Below are positions 10,379 through 20,755 of a stretch of DNA of 64,000 nt, piece after piece. The translations under genes were made by a program, and so were the position numbers. The DNA is taken from assembly GCA_943788425.1 (NCBI GenBank), contig CALSQF010000004.1:372001-436000 (forward strand), read 5' to 3'. The DNA is from an uncultured Planktomarina sp. (GTDB taxonomy: Bacteria > Pseudomonadota > Alphaproteobacteria > Rhodobacterales > Rhodobacteraceae). Under the pieces are notes generated by a model. The model worked only from the letters and a program-made list of their open reading frames with translations, was not told the origin of the DNA and did no database searches. The first letter of the stretch is position 1, and every line of letters begins with the position of its first letter.

Positions 10379-11365
10379 TTACGACAGGCTCGCCGATACG
10401 GCCGATTCTGGCAATTCTTCATCAAAGCAGCGCTGGTAAAATTCAGCCACTGTTTGGCGCTCCAGCTCATCGCATTTGTTCAAAAAGCTCAAGCGGAAGG
10501 CGTATCCAACATTGCGGAAAATCTCAGCGTTTTGTGCCCAGGCTATAACCGTGCGCGGAGACATCACAGTCGAGAGATCGCCGTTTTTAAAAGCTGTGCG
10601 CGAGAGATCAGCGACGGTGACCATCTGTTTTATGGTGCGTCGTCCGTCTTGTGTATTATAATGTGGGTTCTTGGCCAGAACGATGGCCGATTCTGCCTCG
10701 ATTGAGAGATAATTTAACGTAGACACCAAACTCCAACGGTCCATTTGCCCTTGGTTGATTTGCTGCGTGCCGTGATAAAGCCCAGTGGTATCGCCAAGCC
10801 CAACGGTGTTGGCTGTGGCAAAGATACGGAAATAGGGATGTGGGTTGATCACTTGGTTCTGATCGAGCAGGGTCAACTTGCCGTCCACTTCCAAAACCCT
10901 TTGGATCACGAACATCACATCCGCGCGCCCGGCATCATATTCATCAAAGACAATCGCAGTGGGATTGCGCAGGGCCCAGGGTAAAATCCCTTCTTGGAAA
11001 TCTGTAACTTGCTTGCCGTCTTTGAGCTTGATAGCGTCTTTACCGATGAGGTCGATACGGCTGATATGGCTGTCGAGATTCACGCGAACAGCAGGCCAGT
11101 TCAACCGGCTGGCGACCTGTTCGATATGGGTTGATTTTCCGGTGCCGTGATAGCCTTGGATCATGACGCGGCGGTTGTAGGCGAAGCCTGCGAGGATGGC
11201 TAAAGTGGTGTCTGGATCAAATTTATAGGTGCTGTCGATATCTGGCACGCGAGACGTGCGATCGGCGAAGCCTTTTACAACCATGTCTGTGTCAATTCCA
11301 AATACTTCGCGGACCGAAATATCTTGTTTTGGATGCGTGTCGATATCTAAACTTGTGTCAGCCAT
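10379..11365 (-). CDS. cobS: CobS, aerobic cobaltochelatase AAA+ subunit
   Basis: CobS is the MoxR-like AAA+ ATPase of the cobaltochelatase complex. Walker [10 protein letters not shown] is at residues 71-79, Walker B is [11 protein letters not shown], and sensor-like [11 protein letters not shown] follows. Length is 328 residues, normal for CobS. The frame is open far upstream, but ATG 11365 has an AGGA site 8 nt before it and [18 protein letters not shown] fits the family N-terminus. It is transcribed ahead of cobT. Confidence 0.95.
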   Translation of the reverse strand: MADTSLDIDTHPKQDISVREVFGIDTDMVVKGFADRTSRVPDIDSTYKFDPDTTLAILAGFAYNRRVMIQGYHGTGKSTHIEQVASRLNWPAVRVNLDSHISRIDLIGKDAIKLKDGKQVTDFQEGILPWALRNPTAIVFDEYDAGRADVMFVIQRVLEVDGKLTLLDQNQVINPHPYFRIFATANTVGLGDTTGLYHGTQQINQGQMDRWSLVSTLNYLSIEAESAIVLAKNPHYNTQDGRRTIKQMVTVADLSRTAFKNGDLSTVMSPRTVIAWAQNAEIFRNVGYAFRLSFLNKCDELERQTVAEFYQRCFDEELPESAVSASLS

Positions 11366-11564
11366 AGTCTCATTCCTTTGTACCCCGGCAGTGCGCCGCG
11401 CTTTTCGTGCAACATAATGCGGCAAAGGGCAAGGGAAAGACAAAATCCAAATTGCGCTGCGCCTTGCGCCCCCTGGCCCTATGCTTGTATTAAACCTGGC
11501 CCTATGTTTGGTGGAATTGCGCTCCCAATAGCTGCGTGCTGGCCGCGATAGAGAGGCGTTATGG

Positions 11565-12194
11565 TTATTTGAAGCTGCGGCTGTCTTTGATCTGATCCCA
11601 GGCCCAGACCACTTCACCCAATTGCTCTTCCTGGCTGCGGTCGCCGCCGTTCATATCTGGATGTAGCACCTTGATCAGTGATTTATAGGCCTTGCGAATT
11701 TCAGCCTTGGTCCAGTGATCTTTGGCCTCCAAAATATCCAGCGCACGACGCTCCGACGACGGCAATTTGCGGGTGGCCCCAGTGATCGATTTTCCCGGAT
11801 TTTGTGTCGCATTGGCGCCCAGAACCTGATGCGGGTCATCTACGCCGAGGCGGGCCCAAGCCCGTTGTTCTTCGCTGGACCGCAATGGTTTGGTTTCGCG
11901 CTCCCACACGCGGTCACTGTCCATTTGTTTTTGCAGCTCCTCTTCAGAGTTGCCGTCAAAGAAGTTCCACTTCAGATTGTACTCGCGCACATGTTCTTTG
12001 CAAAACCAAAAGTAATCGTCCAAAATATCTGGCGACTTTGGGGCGCGGTATTTTCCAGATTCCACACAGCTGGCATGTTCACATTTGCGCGTTGAGGTCT
12101 CGAAAGCGCCTGACATGCCCCTGCGACCGCGTGGGTTATTTTTTTTCGCCGTGGATACGGACATATCAAAACCGAAGGGATCATCCTTCTTCAT
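11565..12194 (-). CDS. DnaJ-domain protein
   Basis: A 209-residue protein whose C-terminal 60 residues form a J-domain: [31 protein letters not shown], containing the diagnostic HPD that stimulates Hsp70 ATPase. The N-terminal half carries a CEHASC...CKEH cysteine/histidine cluster that may bind a metal. It is a J-domain co-chaperone-like protein of the kind often found next to cobS in Rhodobacterales; its client is unknown. ATG 12194 is preferred over GTG 12203 because AAAGG lies about 8 nt upstream. It is divergent from bolA. Confidence 0.85.
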   Translation of the reverse strand: MKKDDPFGFDMSVSTAKKNNPRGRRGMSGAFETSTRKCEHASCVESGKYRAPKSPDILDDYFWFCKEHVREYNLKWNFFDGNSEEELQKQMDSDRVWERETKPLRSSEEQRAWARLGVDDPHQVLGANATQNPGKSITGATRKLPSSERRALDILEAKDHWTKAEIRKAYKSLIKVLHPDMNGGDRSQEEQLGEVVWAWDQIKDSRSFK

Positions 12195-12260
12195 CGCATT
12201 CACCTTTCCGACTCGGAGATCAGAGTTTAGACCTGAATGAGAAAGATGAAAGGGGTGGAG

Positions 12261-12533
12261 ATGAGAAAACTCGAAAGAACAGTAGATCTTATCGAAAAAA
12301 CTCTGCGGGAGGCGTTTAATCCGCAGGAATTAGAGGTGTCTGACGTGTCAGAGGCCCATCGCGGGCATTCTGGGTTTCCAGAGGGTGGGGAAAGTCATTT
12401 TGAAGTTCGCATCACCGCAACTCATTTTTCCGGCATGAGTCGTATTGCCCAGCACCGAGCAATTCACGCGGCGCTGGGGCGTGACTGTATCGATCGGATC
12501 CACGCATTGGCCTTAACCGTGCGCAGCGCTTAG
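12261..12533 (+). CDS. bolA: BolA-family protein
   Basis: A 90-residue BolA protein with the family core ESHFEVRITATHFSGMSRIAQHRAIHAALG, including the helix-turn-helix-like segment and the conserved RIHAL C-terminal strand. BolA proteins pair with monothiol glutaredoxins in iron-sulfur trafficking or act as regulators. Two upstream in-frame ATGs (12237, 12246) exist; ATG 12261 is chosen because AAAGGGG lies 7-8 nt before it. It is divergent from the DnaJ-domain gene and convergent with gatB. Confidence 0.88.
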   Translation: MRKLERTVDLIEKTLREAFNPQELEVSDVSEAHRGHSGFPEGGESHFEVRITATHFSGMSRIAQHRAIHAALGRDCIDRIHALALTVRSA

Positions 12534-12561
12534 GCACTGGCACGGAACATCAGGACTTAAA

Positions 12562-14073
12562 TCAAAGTGCCAATTTGGCTGCAACAATCTGATTGACCAT
12601 CTGTGGATTGGCCTTGCCGCCCGTGGCTTTGATTACTTGCCCGACAAACCAACCCGCCAATTTTGGATTTTGTTTGGCTTTTTCAACTTGGGCGGGATTG
12701 TCTGCGATGATTTGATCGACAGCGACTTCAATCGCGCCGGTGTCCGTGACTTGTTTCATGCCGCGGCTTTCGACGATTTCGGCCGGGTTGCCGCCGTCTG
12801 TATAGACAATTTCAAACAAGTCCTTAGCGATTTTGCCAGAGATCTCGCCACTTGCAATCAGGTCAATAACACTGCCGAGTTGATAGGGGCTAACCGGGCA
12901 ATTGGCGATTGTGACGTCATCTTTTTTCATCCGGCCGAACAGTTCGTTGATGACCCAATTGGCCGCAACCTTTCCGTCACGGCCCTGAGCCACTTTCTCA
13001 AAATAGCTGGCATTCTGCGTTTCAGCTGTCAAGACGTTGGCGTCATAGTTTGACAATCCAAATTCATTGATAAAGCGATGTTTTTTAGCATCTGGCAGCT
13101 CTGGAAGCTGGGCTGCAAGATCATCGATCCACTCTTGTTCAATCTCTAAAGGCAGCAGGTCGGGGCAGGGGAAATAGCGATAATCATGCGCTTCCTCTTT
13201 GGAGCGCATGGAGCGCGTTTCGTTCTTATCTGCATCATAAAGCCGGGTTTCTTGGATCACCTCTCCGCCATCCTCCAATATCGCAATTTGCCGGCGGGCC
13301 TCATAGTCAATCGCCGCCTGCATGAAGCGCATGGAGTTCATGTTCTTAATCTCGCAGCGCGTGCCGAGGTGGGAGAAATCTTGGGTCGCTTGGTATTTTT
13401 CATAATCCCCAGGCCGGCAGACGGAGACATTGACATCGGCCCGCAGGCTGCCGTTTTGCATATTGCCATCGCAGGTGCCGAGATATTGCATGATTTGGCG
13501 CAGCTTGGTGACATAGGCCGCGGCCTCTTCGGGGCCGCGAATGTCGGGGCGGCTGACGATTTCCATCAGCGCAACGCCGGTGCGGTTGAGATCCACAAAG
13601 GAGTTGTTGGGATCCATATCATGCACCGATTTGCCGGCATCTTGCTCGAGGTGAATGCGTTCAATGCGCACTAAACGCGCTGTTCCATCGCCCAATTCGA
13701 CGAAGACTTCGCCCTCTCCGACAATCGGGTGATACAGCTGGCTGATTTGATAGCCCTGTGGTAAGTCGGGGTAGAAGTAGTTTTTCCGATCAAAGGCTGA
13801 GAATGTGTTGATCTGTGCTTTGAGCCCAAGCCCGGTGCGCACCGCTTGGGCCACGCATTCCTCATTAATAACGGGCAACATGCCGGGCATTCCGGCGTCC
13901 ACAAAGGCGACATTTGAGTTTGGTTCGGCGCCAAATTGGGTGGAGGCCCCGGAAAAGAGCTTGGCTTTTGAGGTCACCTGCGCATGTACCTCAAGGCCGA
14001 TCACCAGTTCCCAATCATGTTTTGCCCCGGCAATCACCTTGGGTTTGGGTGTCTCGAAAGTTTGGTCCAGCAT
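12562..14073 (-). CDS. gatB: GatB, Asp-tRNA(Asn)/Glu-tRNA(Gln) amidotransferase subunit B
   Basis: GatB binds the misacylated tRNA and performs kinase and transamidation chemistry in the GatCAB complex. The signature [22 protein letters not shown] starts at about residue 21, [10 protein letters not shown] and the metal-binding ...[11 protein letters not shown] segments follow, and the C-terminal YqeY-like tail (about 350-503) ends [17 protein letters not shown]. Length is 503 residues, as expected. The start is ATG 14073. gatA and gatC are not in this window. Confidence 0.96.
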   Translation of the reverse strand: MLDQTFETPKPKVIAGAKHDWELVIGLEVHAQVTSKAKLFSGASTQFGAEPNSNVAFVDAGMPGMLPVINEECVAQAVRTGLGLKAQINTFSAFDRKNYFYPDLPQGYQISQLYHPIVGEGEVFVELGDGTARLVRIERIHLEQDAGKSVHDMDPNNSFVDLNRTGVALMEIVSRPDIRGPEEAAAYVTKLRQIMQYLGTCDGNMQNGSLRADVNVSVCRPGDYEKYQATQDFSHLGTRCEIKNMNSMRFMQAAIDYEARRQIAILEDGGEVIQETRLYDADKNETRSMRSKEEAHDYRYFPCPDLLPLEIEQEWIDDLAAQLPELPDAKKHRFINEFGLSNYDANVLTAETQNASYFEKVAQGRDGKVAANWVINELFGRMKKDDVTIANCPVSPYQLGSVIDLIASGEISGKIAKDLFEIVYTDGGNPAEIVESRGMKQVTDTGAIEVAVDQIIADNPAQVEKAKQNPKLAGWFVGQVIKATGGKANPQMVNQIVAAKLAL

Positions 14074-14161
14074 AGCAGTGCCCCGATAAATCTAAGTGTT
14101 TGCCCGTGTTCTACGGCGAACCGCCCGGCTCGACAAGATGCGCCTGGCCTATCGTGGTGAT

Positions 14162-16712
14162 TTAGGCGTCCAAAAGCCGGGTGACCATCTCCTTTGTGTC
14201 CCGCGACAGATTGGGCTTGGCGGCAAGACGGCTGAGTGCGGCGCGCATGAGAGCTTGACGCGCGCCATCATAGCGTCGCCATGTTTCGAAGACGGTGGTC
14301 ATGCGTGCGCAGAGTTGCGGATTGATATCATCAAGCGCAATCAGCTGATCGGCCACCAGATTATAGGCAGATCCATCCGCTTGGTGAAAAGCCGCAGGCG
14401 TCATGGCCAAGGCCCCAATCAGCGCGCGGAATCGGTTTGGATTTTTCAAATTGAAATCGGGGTGTTTGAGCAAATCGCGCGCCACAGCCACGGCTTTGTT
14501 TGCGGGGCAAGTGGTGACTTGCAAGCTGAACCATTTGTCGATCACCAAACGCTCATGGCGCCATTGCTGGTAAAACTGTGCCACCGCCTCTGTGCCTTGG
14601 CCATGGCGGTTCAGATTGCCAAGCGCTGGAAGTTGCAAGGTCATCGTGTCGGCCCGGGCAAATTGCTTTGCAGCCAATGCGCCGCCATCGACATGGCTGA
14701 TGAGGCGCAAGGCCAGGGCGCTCAGCGCGCGCGCGCCGCAGCTGGCCGCATCTGGCGAAAAGGGCCCGTCGAGCTGGTGGGCGTGATAAAGCGCTTGAAG
14801 CGCCTCAACCTTGACGCGCCAAATGCTCAGACAGCTGATGCACGGCTGCATCAATAGCAACAGGATCAGGGGTCTGGCCTTGCTCTGCGAGGGCTCTGGC
14901 GATTTCATCTTGACCGGGCAGGGCGCAGCACATGGCGCGGAAGGCCGGATCTAGATCTTCATTGACCATCACCTGCAACAGGGCGCCGCAATAGGCATCA
15001 TCGGGCGCCGCTTCTGTCTGAAGCATGGCCAAAAGCGCCGATTTGCCCAGCTCGCGGCTGGCCTCAAAGCGGTTGAACAGATCTGGATCATGGGTCAGCT
15101 GCACCAAATGTTCGGCTTGGCGGGTCTCGCGCTGCATGATCACAGGGGCGGAAAATCCGCGCAATAGGGATGGGATCGGCGCGGCGTGCAGGCCTGAGAA
15201 CCGGAAGCTCTGCTCGGCTTCGGTGAGCACCAGCAGCTGCGTGTCCAGCGCTTCCGTCCCGTCTGGATACAAAAGCCCCAGTGCAACGGGGATCACCAGC
15301 GGTTGTTTGTTTGGCTGGCCGGGCGTGGGCGGCGTGACTTGGGTCAGTGTCAACTCATAGGTGCCATCGGCGAAATGGTCGCGCACGGTCACGATGGGCG
15401 TGCCGGCCTGGCTGTACCAAAGCTTGAATTGGCTGAGATCTTGCCCCGTGACATCGGTGAACACGGCCAACCAATCTTCAATCGTGCAGGCCTGCCCATC
15501 ATGGCGGGCGAAATAGAGGTCCAATGCCTTTTTATAGGCCGCATCGCCGACCAATAGCTTGAGCATACGGATCAATTCTGCGCCTTTTTCATAGACGGTG
15601 GCTGTATAAAAATTATTGATTTCCACAAAGCTCTCGGGCCGGACGGGATGGGCCAGGGGGCCGCTGTCTTCGCGAAATTGTCGTCCACGCAGGGCGGCGA
15701 CATCTTCGATGCGTCGCACCTCTGCGCCCCGCATATCGGCGCTGAATTGTTGGTCGCGAAACACAGTCAGCCCCTCTTTGAGACACAATTGGAACCAGTC
15801 GCGGCAGGTGATACGGTTGCCGGTCCAATTGTGGAAATATTCATGGGCGATGATGGCTTCGATCCGTTCGAAATTGCCGTCCACTGTGGTTTCAGGACTG
15901 GCCAGAACGGCGGAGGAATTAAATATATTCAGGCCTTTGTTTTCCATCGCGCCCATGTTGAAATCATCTACGGCGACGATATTGAAGACAGAAAGGTCAT
16001 ATTCGCGGCCATAAACACGTTCGTCCCAGGCCATACTGGCCTTGAGCGCCTCGAGGGCGAAGGCGCATTTGTCCTGATCGCCATCGCGCACATAGATATT
16101 CAGATCCACAGGCTTGCCTGACGCGGTGGTGAAATGATCGGATACAACTTGGAATTCACCTGCGACCAAGGCGAAGAGATAGGCCGGTTTCGGCCAGGGA
16201 TCTTGCCAGCGGCGGGTTTGGCCCTCATCGCGCATCGGCTCACCATTGGACAGGGCATAGGGCAGGTCGCTATGGATCGTCACATCGAAGGGCGCCATGA
16301 CATCGGGGCGATCGGGGTAGTAGGTGATGCGGCGAAAGCCCTCGGCCTCGCATTGGGTGCAAAACATGCCGTTGGACATATAAAGGCCCGACAATTCAGT
16401 ATTGGCGCTGGGGTTTATCTCCACTTCGCTTTGCCAGATGAAAGGCCCATCCGGCACAGTGCAGCTCAACCCCGCCTCTGTGATCACCGGGGTGACGGCC
16501 GCGCCGTTGATATAGGCCGACAGGAAGGTCAAATTTTCCCCATGCAGAAAGAATTCGGAGCTGCTGCTGTTCGGGTTTGGCCGGAATTTCACCGTGGAGC
16601 GCACCCGCGTGGCGGTGGGGTGCAGGTCAAATTCAAGCGCGAGGTGATCCACCAAATAGGCGGGCGCTTGGTAATCTTTAAGGTAGATCGTTTGCGAGTT
16701 TTCGGCAGTCAT
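14162..16712 (-). pseudogene. pepN: Aminopeptidase N (PepN), interrupted by a single-base frameshift
   Basis: M1 zinc aminopeptidase. The first frame (from ATG 16712) gives 635 residues with GAMEN at 254-258, the zinc motif HEYFHNWTGNR (His290, Glu291, His294) and the third ligand Glu313. It ends at a TGA at 14805-14807 just after HLSEHLARQG. The next frame continues without a break as VEALQALYHAHQLDGPFSPDAASCGARAL and runs to 14162, giving the normal PepN C-terminal helical domain. Removing one base near 14808 restores about 849 residues, the usual length. Catalytic parts are intact but the product would lack the last quarter. No slippery site for programmed shifting is obvious. Confidence 0.9.
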
Positions 16713-16820
16713 GGCGCGGCTCCTAATATGGGTGTGTGATACCTAGCGACCTTCGGGGTCAGTTGGAATAAGCGCGGCAAGAAAACTTCACGCAGGGAGT
16801 GGAATTTGTCCCCGAAAGGA

Positions 16821-16847
16821 AAATTGGTACAAAATAGTAACCAATTT
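16821..16847. promoter_or_regulatory. Inverted repeat upstream of glcB, possible operator
   Basis: Two exact 8-base arms, AAATTGGT and ACCAATTT, are separated by 11 bases and lie 84 bases before the malate synthase start, in the divergent gap between pepN and glcB. The position suits a regulator of glyoxylate metabolism, but no regulator gene is adjacent and the motif is not one I can assign. Confidence 0.35.
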
Positions 16848-16930
16848 GCCTTGAAATTCACAGGTGAGCTGGGTAACCAGACCCAAAGTGATCCGCATTT
16901 TAGGATCACACAATTCTGGAGATTGCGACT

Positions 16931-19069
16931 ATGCCCAAATATATCCAAGTTTCAGGCCTCTCGGTGGCCGAAGAGTTACATAAGTTCATCGAGTCTGAAG
17001 CTTTGGTCGGTTTGCCGGTCAGCGCCGCTCAGTTTTGGGATGGCCTGTCAGAATTGGCACATGAGCTGGGTCCAAAAAACCGGGCTCTTCTGGCGCAACG
17101 TTCAGATATCCAGGGCAAAATTGACGCCTGGCACATCGCGCGCCGTGGTCAGGCGCATGACGCTGCCGCCTATCAAGAGTTTTTGAAAGAGATCGGCTAC
17201 TTGGTGCCGGAACCGGCGGATTTTTCGGTGACGACTCAAAATGTAGACCCCGAAATTGCGTCAACGCCCGGCCCGCAACTTGTGGTCCCGATCATGAATG
17301 CGCGCTATGCGTTGAACGCAGCCAATGCCCGTTGGGGCAGCCTCTATGATGCGCTTTACGGCACGGATGCTATGGGTGACTTGCCAAGCGGTCGTGGCTA
17401 TGATGCGGCGCGCGGTGCGCGCGTGATCGACTGGGCCAAAGCCTATTTGGATCAAGTCGCGCCCTTGGCCTCTGGTTCGCATGTGGATGTGACAGCCTAT
17501 GAGGTTGTGGGGGATGCTCTGGTTCCCGCTCTTGCGGATCCATCGCAATATATTGGGATGAACCGGGACGATAGCGGTGCGTTGGTGGAAGTGGTTTTGC
17601 AGAAAAACGGTCTGCATATTGCCATTCAAATTGACCCAAAGGGCAATATAGGCAGCGGGGATAAAGCGCATGTGGACGATATCCTGCTGGAAAGCGCGAT
17701 TTCGGCCATTATGGATTGTGAAGATTCCGTCGCCGCGGTGGATGGCGCGGATAAGGTTCTGGCCTATCGCAATTGGCTTGGACTGATGCGCGGTGATCTG
17801 CGTGAGACGGTGAGTAAGGGCGGCAAATCCTTTGACCGGGTCTTGAACGCAGATCGCAGCTATCTAAATGCGGGTGAGACCCATACACTCAAAGGCCGCG
17901 CGCTCATGTTGGTGCGCAATGTTGGGCATTTGATGACCAACCCGGCGGTCATTGATCGTGATGGGCTGGAAATCGGCGAAGGCCTGTTGGACGCTCTGTG
18001 CACGACGCTGATCGCGATGCATGATTTACAGCGCTCAGGTGGCAACTCGCTGCATGGCTCGGTTTATGTGGTCAAACCCAAGATGCATGGCCCCGATGAG
18101 GTGGCATTTGCAGATGAAATCTTCACCAGGGTTGAGCGCATTTTGGGCTTGCCGCAAAATACCGTAAAGCTTGGCATCATGGATGAGGAACGCCGCACAA
18201 GCGCCAACCTCAAAGCCTGCATCAAAGCGGCCGAGGCGCGGGTGGCCTTTATCAACACTGGCTTCCTGGATCGCACGGGCGATGAAATTCACACCTCTAT
18301 GGAAGCGGGGCCCATGATTCCAAAAGGGCAGATGAAAGTCACCCCTTGGATCAACGCCTATGAAGATCGCAACGTAGACATCGGTCTGGCCTGTGGGTTG
18401 GAGGGCAAGGCGCAGATTGGCAAAGGCATGTGGGCCATGCCAGATTTAATGGGCGATATGTTGGCACAAAAAATTGGCCACCCGAAAGCTGGGGCGACCT
18501 GCGCTTGGGTTCCAAGTCCAACGGCCGCGACCCTGCATGCAACCCATTATCATCAGGTTGATGTGATGGCGGTGCAAGCCGAGCTGAAAGCAAAAGGTCC
18601 GCGCCGCGGCATCGATGATCTTTTGGCCATTCCGGTGGCTGCCGGTAGCAATTGGTCGCCCGATGAGTTGGCGCAAGAGATTGAGAACAATGCGCAGGGG
18701 ATCTTGGGCTATGTGGTGCGCTGGGTGGACAGTGGGGTTGGCTGTTCGAAAGTGCCAGACATTCACAATGTGGGGTTGATGGAAGATCGGGCGACTTGCC
18801 GCATTTCTTCGCAGGCCTTGGCAAATTGGTTGCACCATGATGTTATCGACGGTGACATGGTGATGGCTGCCATGAAGAAAATGGCCGCTGTGGTTGATGG
18901 GCAAAATGCGGGTGACGCAGAGTATACGCCCATGGCGCCCGATTTTGACGGGATCGCTTTCAAAGCGGCCTGCGATCTTGTGTTTGAGGGTCGGGTGCAG
19001 CCTTCAGGTTATACGGAACCTGTCTTGCACCGCCGGAGATTGGAATTGAAAGCCGCGCAGGCGCAGTAA
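16931..19069 (+). CDS. glcB: Malate synthase G
   Basis: Condenses glyoxylate with acetyl-CoA to malate in the glyoxylate/glycolate pathway. The 712-residue length fits the monomeric G form. Landmarks include [24 protein letters not shown], the active-site [12 protein letters not shown] (acidic magnesium ligands) and the C-terminal [18 protein letters not shown], which carries the catalytic Asp region just after. The start is ATG 16931 with TGGAG about 9 nt upstream. It is followed closely by a GlcG-like gene. Confidence 0.96.
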   Translation: MPKYIQVSGLSVAEELHKFIESEALVGLPVSAAQFWDGLSELAHELGPKNRALLAQRSDIQGKIDAWHIARRGQAHDAAAYQEFLKEIGYLVPEPADFSVTTQNVDPEIASTPGPQLVVPIMNARYALNAANARWGSLYDALYGTDAMGDLPSGRGYDAARGARVIDWAKAYLDQVAPLASGSHVDVTAYEVVGDALVPALADPSQYIGMNRDDSGALVEVVLQKNGLHIAIQIDPKGNIGSGDKAHVDDILLESAISAIMDCEDSVAAVDGADKVLAYRNWLGLMRGDLRETVSKGGKSFDRVLNADRSYLNAGETHTLKGRALMLVRNVGHLMTNPAVIDRDGLEIGEGLLDALCTTLIAMHDLQRSGGNSLHGSVYVVKPKMHGPDEVAFADEIFTRVERILGLPQNTVKLGIMDEERRTSANLKACIKAAEARVAFINTGFLDRTGDEIHTSMEAGPMIPKGQMKVTPWINAYEDRNVDIGLACGLEGKAQIGKGMWAMPDLMGDMLAQKIGHPKAGATCAWVPSPTAATLHATHYHQVDVMAVQAELKAKGPRRGIDDLLAIPVAAGSNWSPDELAQEIENNAQGILGYVVRWVDSGVGCSKVPDIHNVGLMEDRATCRISSQALANWLHHDVIDGDMVMAAMKKMAAVVDGQNAGDAEYTPMAPDFDGIAFKAACDLVFEGRVQPSGYTEPVLHRRRLELKAAQAQ

Positions 19070-19130
19070 CGTCTGCATGTCACTTTTACTTACGCCCGCG
19101 ATCACACGGGTTTCAATCGAAAGAATACTA

Positions 19131-19559
19131 ATGCCTGATATTAATCTTAGAAAAGCAAAGTCTATAATCCGTGGCACCTTGGCAAAGGGCAAAGAGCTTG
19201 AGCTAAAACCGCTCTCCGTGGTGGTGCTGGATGCCGGCGGGCATGTGATTGCCTTTGAGCGCGAAGATGGGGCGGCGCCTGGCCGATTTTCTATCGCACA
19301 AGCTAAGGCCTTTGGGTCAATCATGCTGGGCATGGGCGGCACAGCTCAAATGGCGCGCGCAGAGCAGCAGGCCTATTTTATGACTGCGGTGAACGTCCTT
19401 TATGGTGGCAAAGTGATCCCAGTCCCCGGGGGTGTTTTGCTGCGCGACAAAAAAGGCAGCGTGGTCGGTGCTGTTGGTGTGACGGGCGACAGCTCTGACA
19501 ACGACTTGATTGCGGCCGTGGCGGGTATTGAGGCCACTGGCTTGATCGGCGAAGGGTAA
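19131..19559 (+). CDS. GlcG/HbpS-family protein
   Basis: A 142-residue heme-binding-like (GlcG/HbpS) domain protein. The family core is clear: PLSVVVLDAGGHVIAFEREDGAAPGRFSIAQAKA, ...GGKVIPVPGGVLLRD and GVTGDSSDNDLIAAVAGI. Family members are found beside glycolate or malate synthase genes and bind small ligands; the exact role is not established. ATG 19131 begins right at the conserved domain. An in-frame ATG at 19077, only 7 bases after glcB, would add 18 residues and cannot be ruled out. It is probably in one transcript with glcB. Confidence 0.85.
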   Translation: MPDINLRKAKSIIRGTLAKGKELELKPLSVVVLDAGGHVIAFEREDGAAPGRFSIAQAKAFGSIMLGMGGTAQMARAEQQAYFMTAVNVLYGGKVIPVPGGVLLRDKKGSVVGAVGVTGDSSDNDLIAAVAGIEATGLIGEG

Positions 19560-19617
19560 ACCTGGCCGGGGCCAGGCGCCCCCCTGAGCACCACCGGTAC
19601 AAGTGACACTGACCTAT

Positions 19618-19644
19618 AAAAGAGCGCGTGAGTGGTGCTTTTTT
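19618..19644 (+). terminator. Probable terminator of the glcB-glcG transcript
   Basis: A 10-bp stem (AAAAGAGCGC with GTGCTTTTTT, two G-T wobble pairs) with a 7-nt loop ends in six T. It lies 58 bases after the GlcG-like stop codon. A shorter GC-rich hairpin without a T tract precedes it at 19561-19576. Confidence 0.55.
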
Positions 19645-19990
19645 GCGCTGGTGCGATTGTTTCTTATGCGGGTCGCCCTTAAGCGATTGCAGAGCGATGG
19701 CGTAAAACACCGTGCACGGCCGCGGCCTTGCTGTGTGCTCGCCGTCTGCGCCCGGTGGTGGCATTAAAAGATTATATAACTGATATCATGCAATATACTG
19801 TGATGATCGTCTCTAAATTATCGCCCACCCCAACCGCGTGTTATGGCCGGTGACTGCCTTGCTAAGTGCCATTTGGGGTGTGTTGGCTACAATTGCCGCC
19901 GCGCTTTTTCGCAAACAGCTTTTTGCTTGAGGGCTTTCCCGCTGGCGCTGGACATTCTATGCTTGATCAAATTTCGCATAAGGTGTGACT
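19645..19990. other. Intergenic region; one weak small ORF
   Basis: No conserved gene is seen. A GTG-started frame at 19838-19930 would encode a 30-residue peptide with one hydrophobic stretch (VTALLSAIWGVLATIAAALF) and a basic tail, but it has no clear ribosome-binding site. It could be a small membrane protein or the remnant of a larger gene's last helix. The part just before 19991 should hold the promoter of the following hydrolase gene. Confidence 0.3.
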
Positions 19991-20755
19991 ATGGCGCGTC
20001 CCGTTATTGGCATTATTGGAAATCCCCATCTGATCAATTCAGAATATTTGGTGCATGGGGCGGGTGAGATGAATTCTCGGGCAGTGCGCGAGATTTGCAA
20101 CGCTTTGCCTGTCATCGTGCCGCCTGACGCGCTGCTTGCCCCGATTGAGGAGCTGATGGAGGCCTGCGATGGCTTTGTTTTCACTGGCGGGCGACCTAAC
20201 GTGCATCCCAAAGAATATGGTGAAGACCTGACGGAAGGTCATGGGGACATTGATGAGAAACGAGATGGTCTGGCATTGCCGTTGATCCGCGCCCTCGCGA
20301 CGCGTGGTCAACCCTATTTGGCGATTTGTCGTGGGTTTCAAGAGATGAATGTCGCAATGGGGGGCAGTCTTCACCCGGAGATCCGTGATTTGCCTGGGCG
20401 TGATAATCATCGCATGCCGCCTGATGGCACTTTGGAAGAAAAATTTGCGCTGCGCCATGATGTACGCTTCACGCCATGCGGGGTCTTTGCGCAGATGTTG
20501 GGGGCCGAGGTTGTGCGCACCAATACGCTGCACGGTCAGGGGATCAAAGAGCCCGGCCCGCGTGTGGTGGTTGATGGCTATGCGCCCGATGGCACGCCCG
20601 AGGCGATTTATATCAAAGATGCCAAAGGTTTCGGCTTGGGCGTTCAATGGCATCCGGAATATAACGCGGCGCAAGATCCTGTCTCTCAACCGCTCTTTTC
20701 GGCTTTTGGGGCGGCGGTCCATAAATGGCGCGCCGCGCGCAGGGCGCCAGCTTAG
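19991..20755 (+). CDS. Peptidase C26 / gamma-glutamyl-GABA hydrolase-like glutamine amidotransferase
   Basis: A class-I glutamine-amidotransferase fold hydrolase of the PuuD type, which cleaves gamma-glutamyl amides. The nucleophile is Cys113 in YLAICRGFQEMNVAMGGSL and the catalytic His is in VQWHPEYN. Length is 254 residues, typical for the family. Start ATG 19991 is used (MARPVIGIIGNP); a GTG lies two codons earlier. The 3' end overlaps the convergent SDR gene by 4 bases. No puu operon is around it, so the true substrate is open. Confidence 0.88.
   Translation: MARPVIGIIGNPHLINSEYLVHGAGEMNSRAVREICNALPVIVPPDALLAPIEELMEACDGFVFTGGRPNVHPKEYGEDLTEGHGDIDEKRDGLALPLIRALATRGQPYLAICRGFQEMNVAMGGSLHPEIRDLPGRDNHRMPPDGTLEEKFALRHDVRFTPCGVFAQMLGAEVVRTNTLHGQGIKEPGPRVVVDGYAPDGTPEAIYIKDAKGFGLGVQWHPEYNAAQDPVSQPLFSAFGAAVHKWRAARRAPA

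Noticed and set aside
9561-10439. A 292-residue plus-strand open frame opposite cobT
   Set aside because: It lies wholly antisense to a well-supported cobT/cobS region. Its hydrophobic first part mirrors the acidic repeat of CobT, and it has no family features.
11472-11507. Direct repeat cctggccctatg (two copies, 24 bases apart) in the cobS upstream gap
   Set aside because: Too short and with no partner feature; most likely a local duplication without function.
14800-14815. Programmed frameshifting in pepN
   Set aside because: No slippery heptamer, downstream structure or internal Shine-Dalgarno is apparent, and PepN is not known to use recoding.
19378-19764. A 128-residue minus-strand frame over the GlcG-like gene and the following gap
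   Set aside because: The composition is Pro/Arg/His-rich, half is antisense to a good gene and it runs over a terminator.
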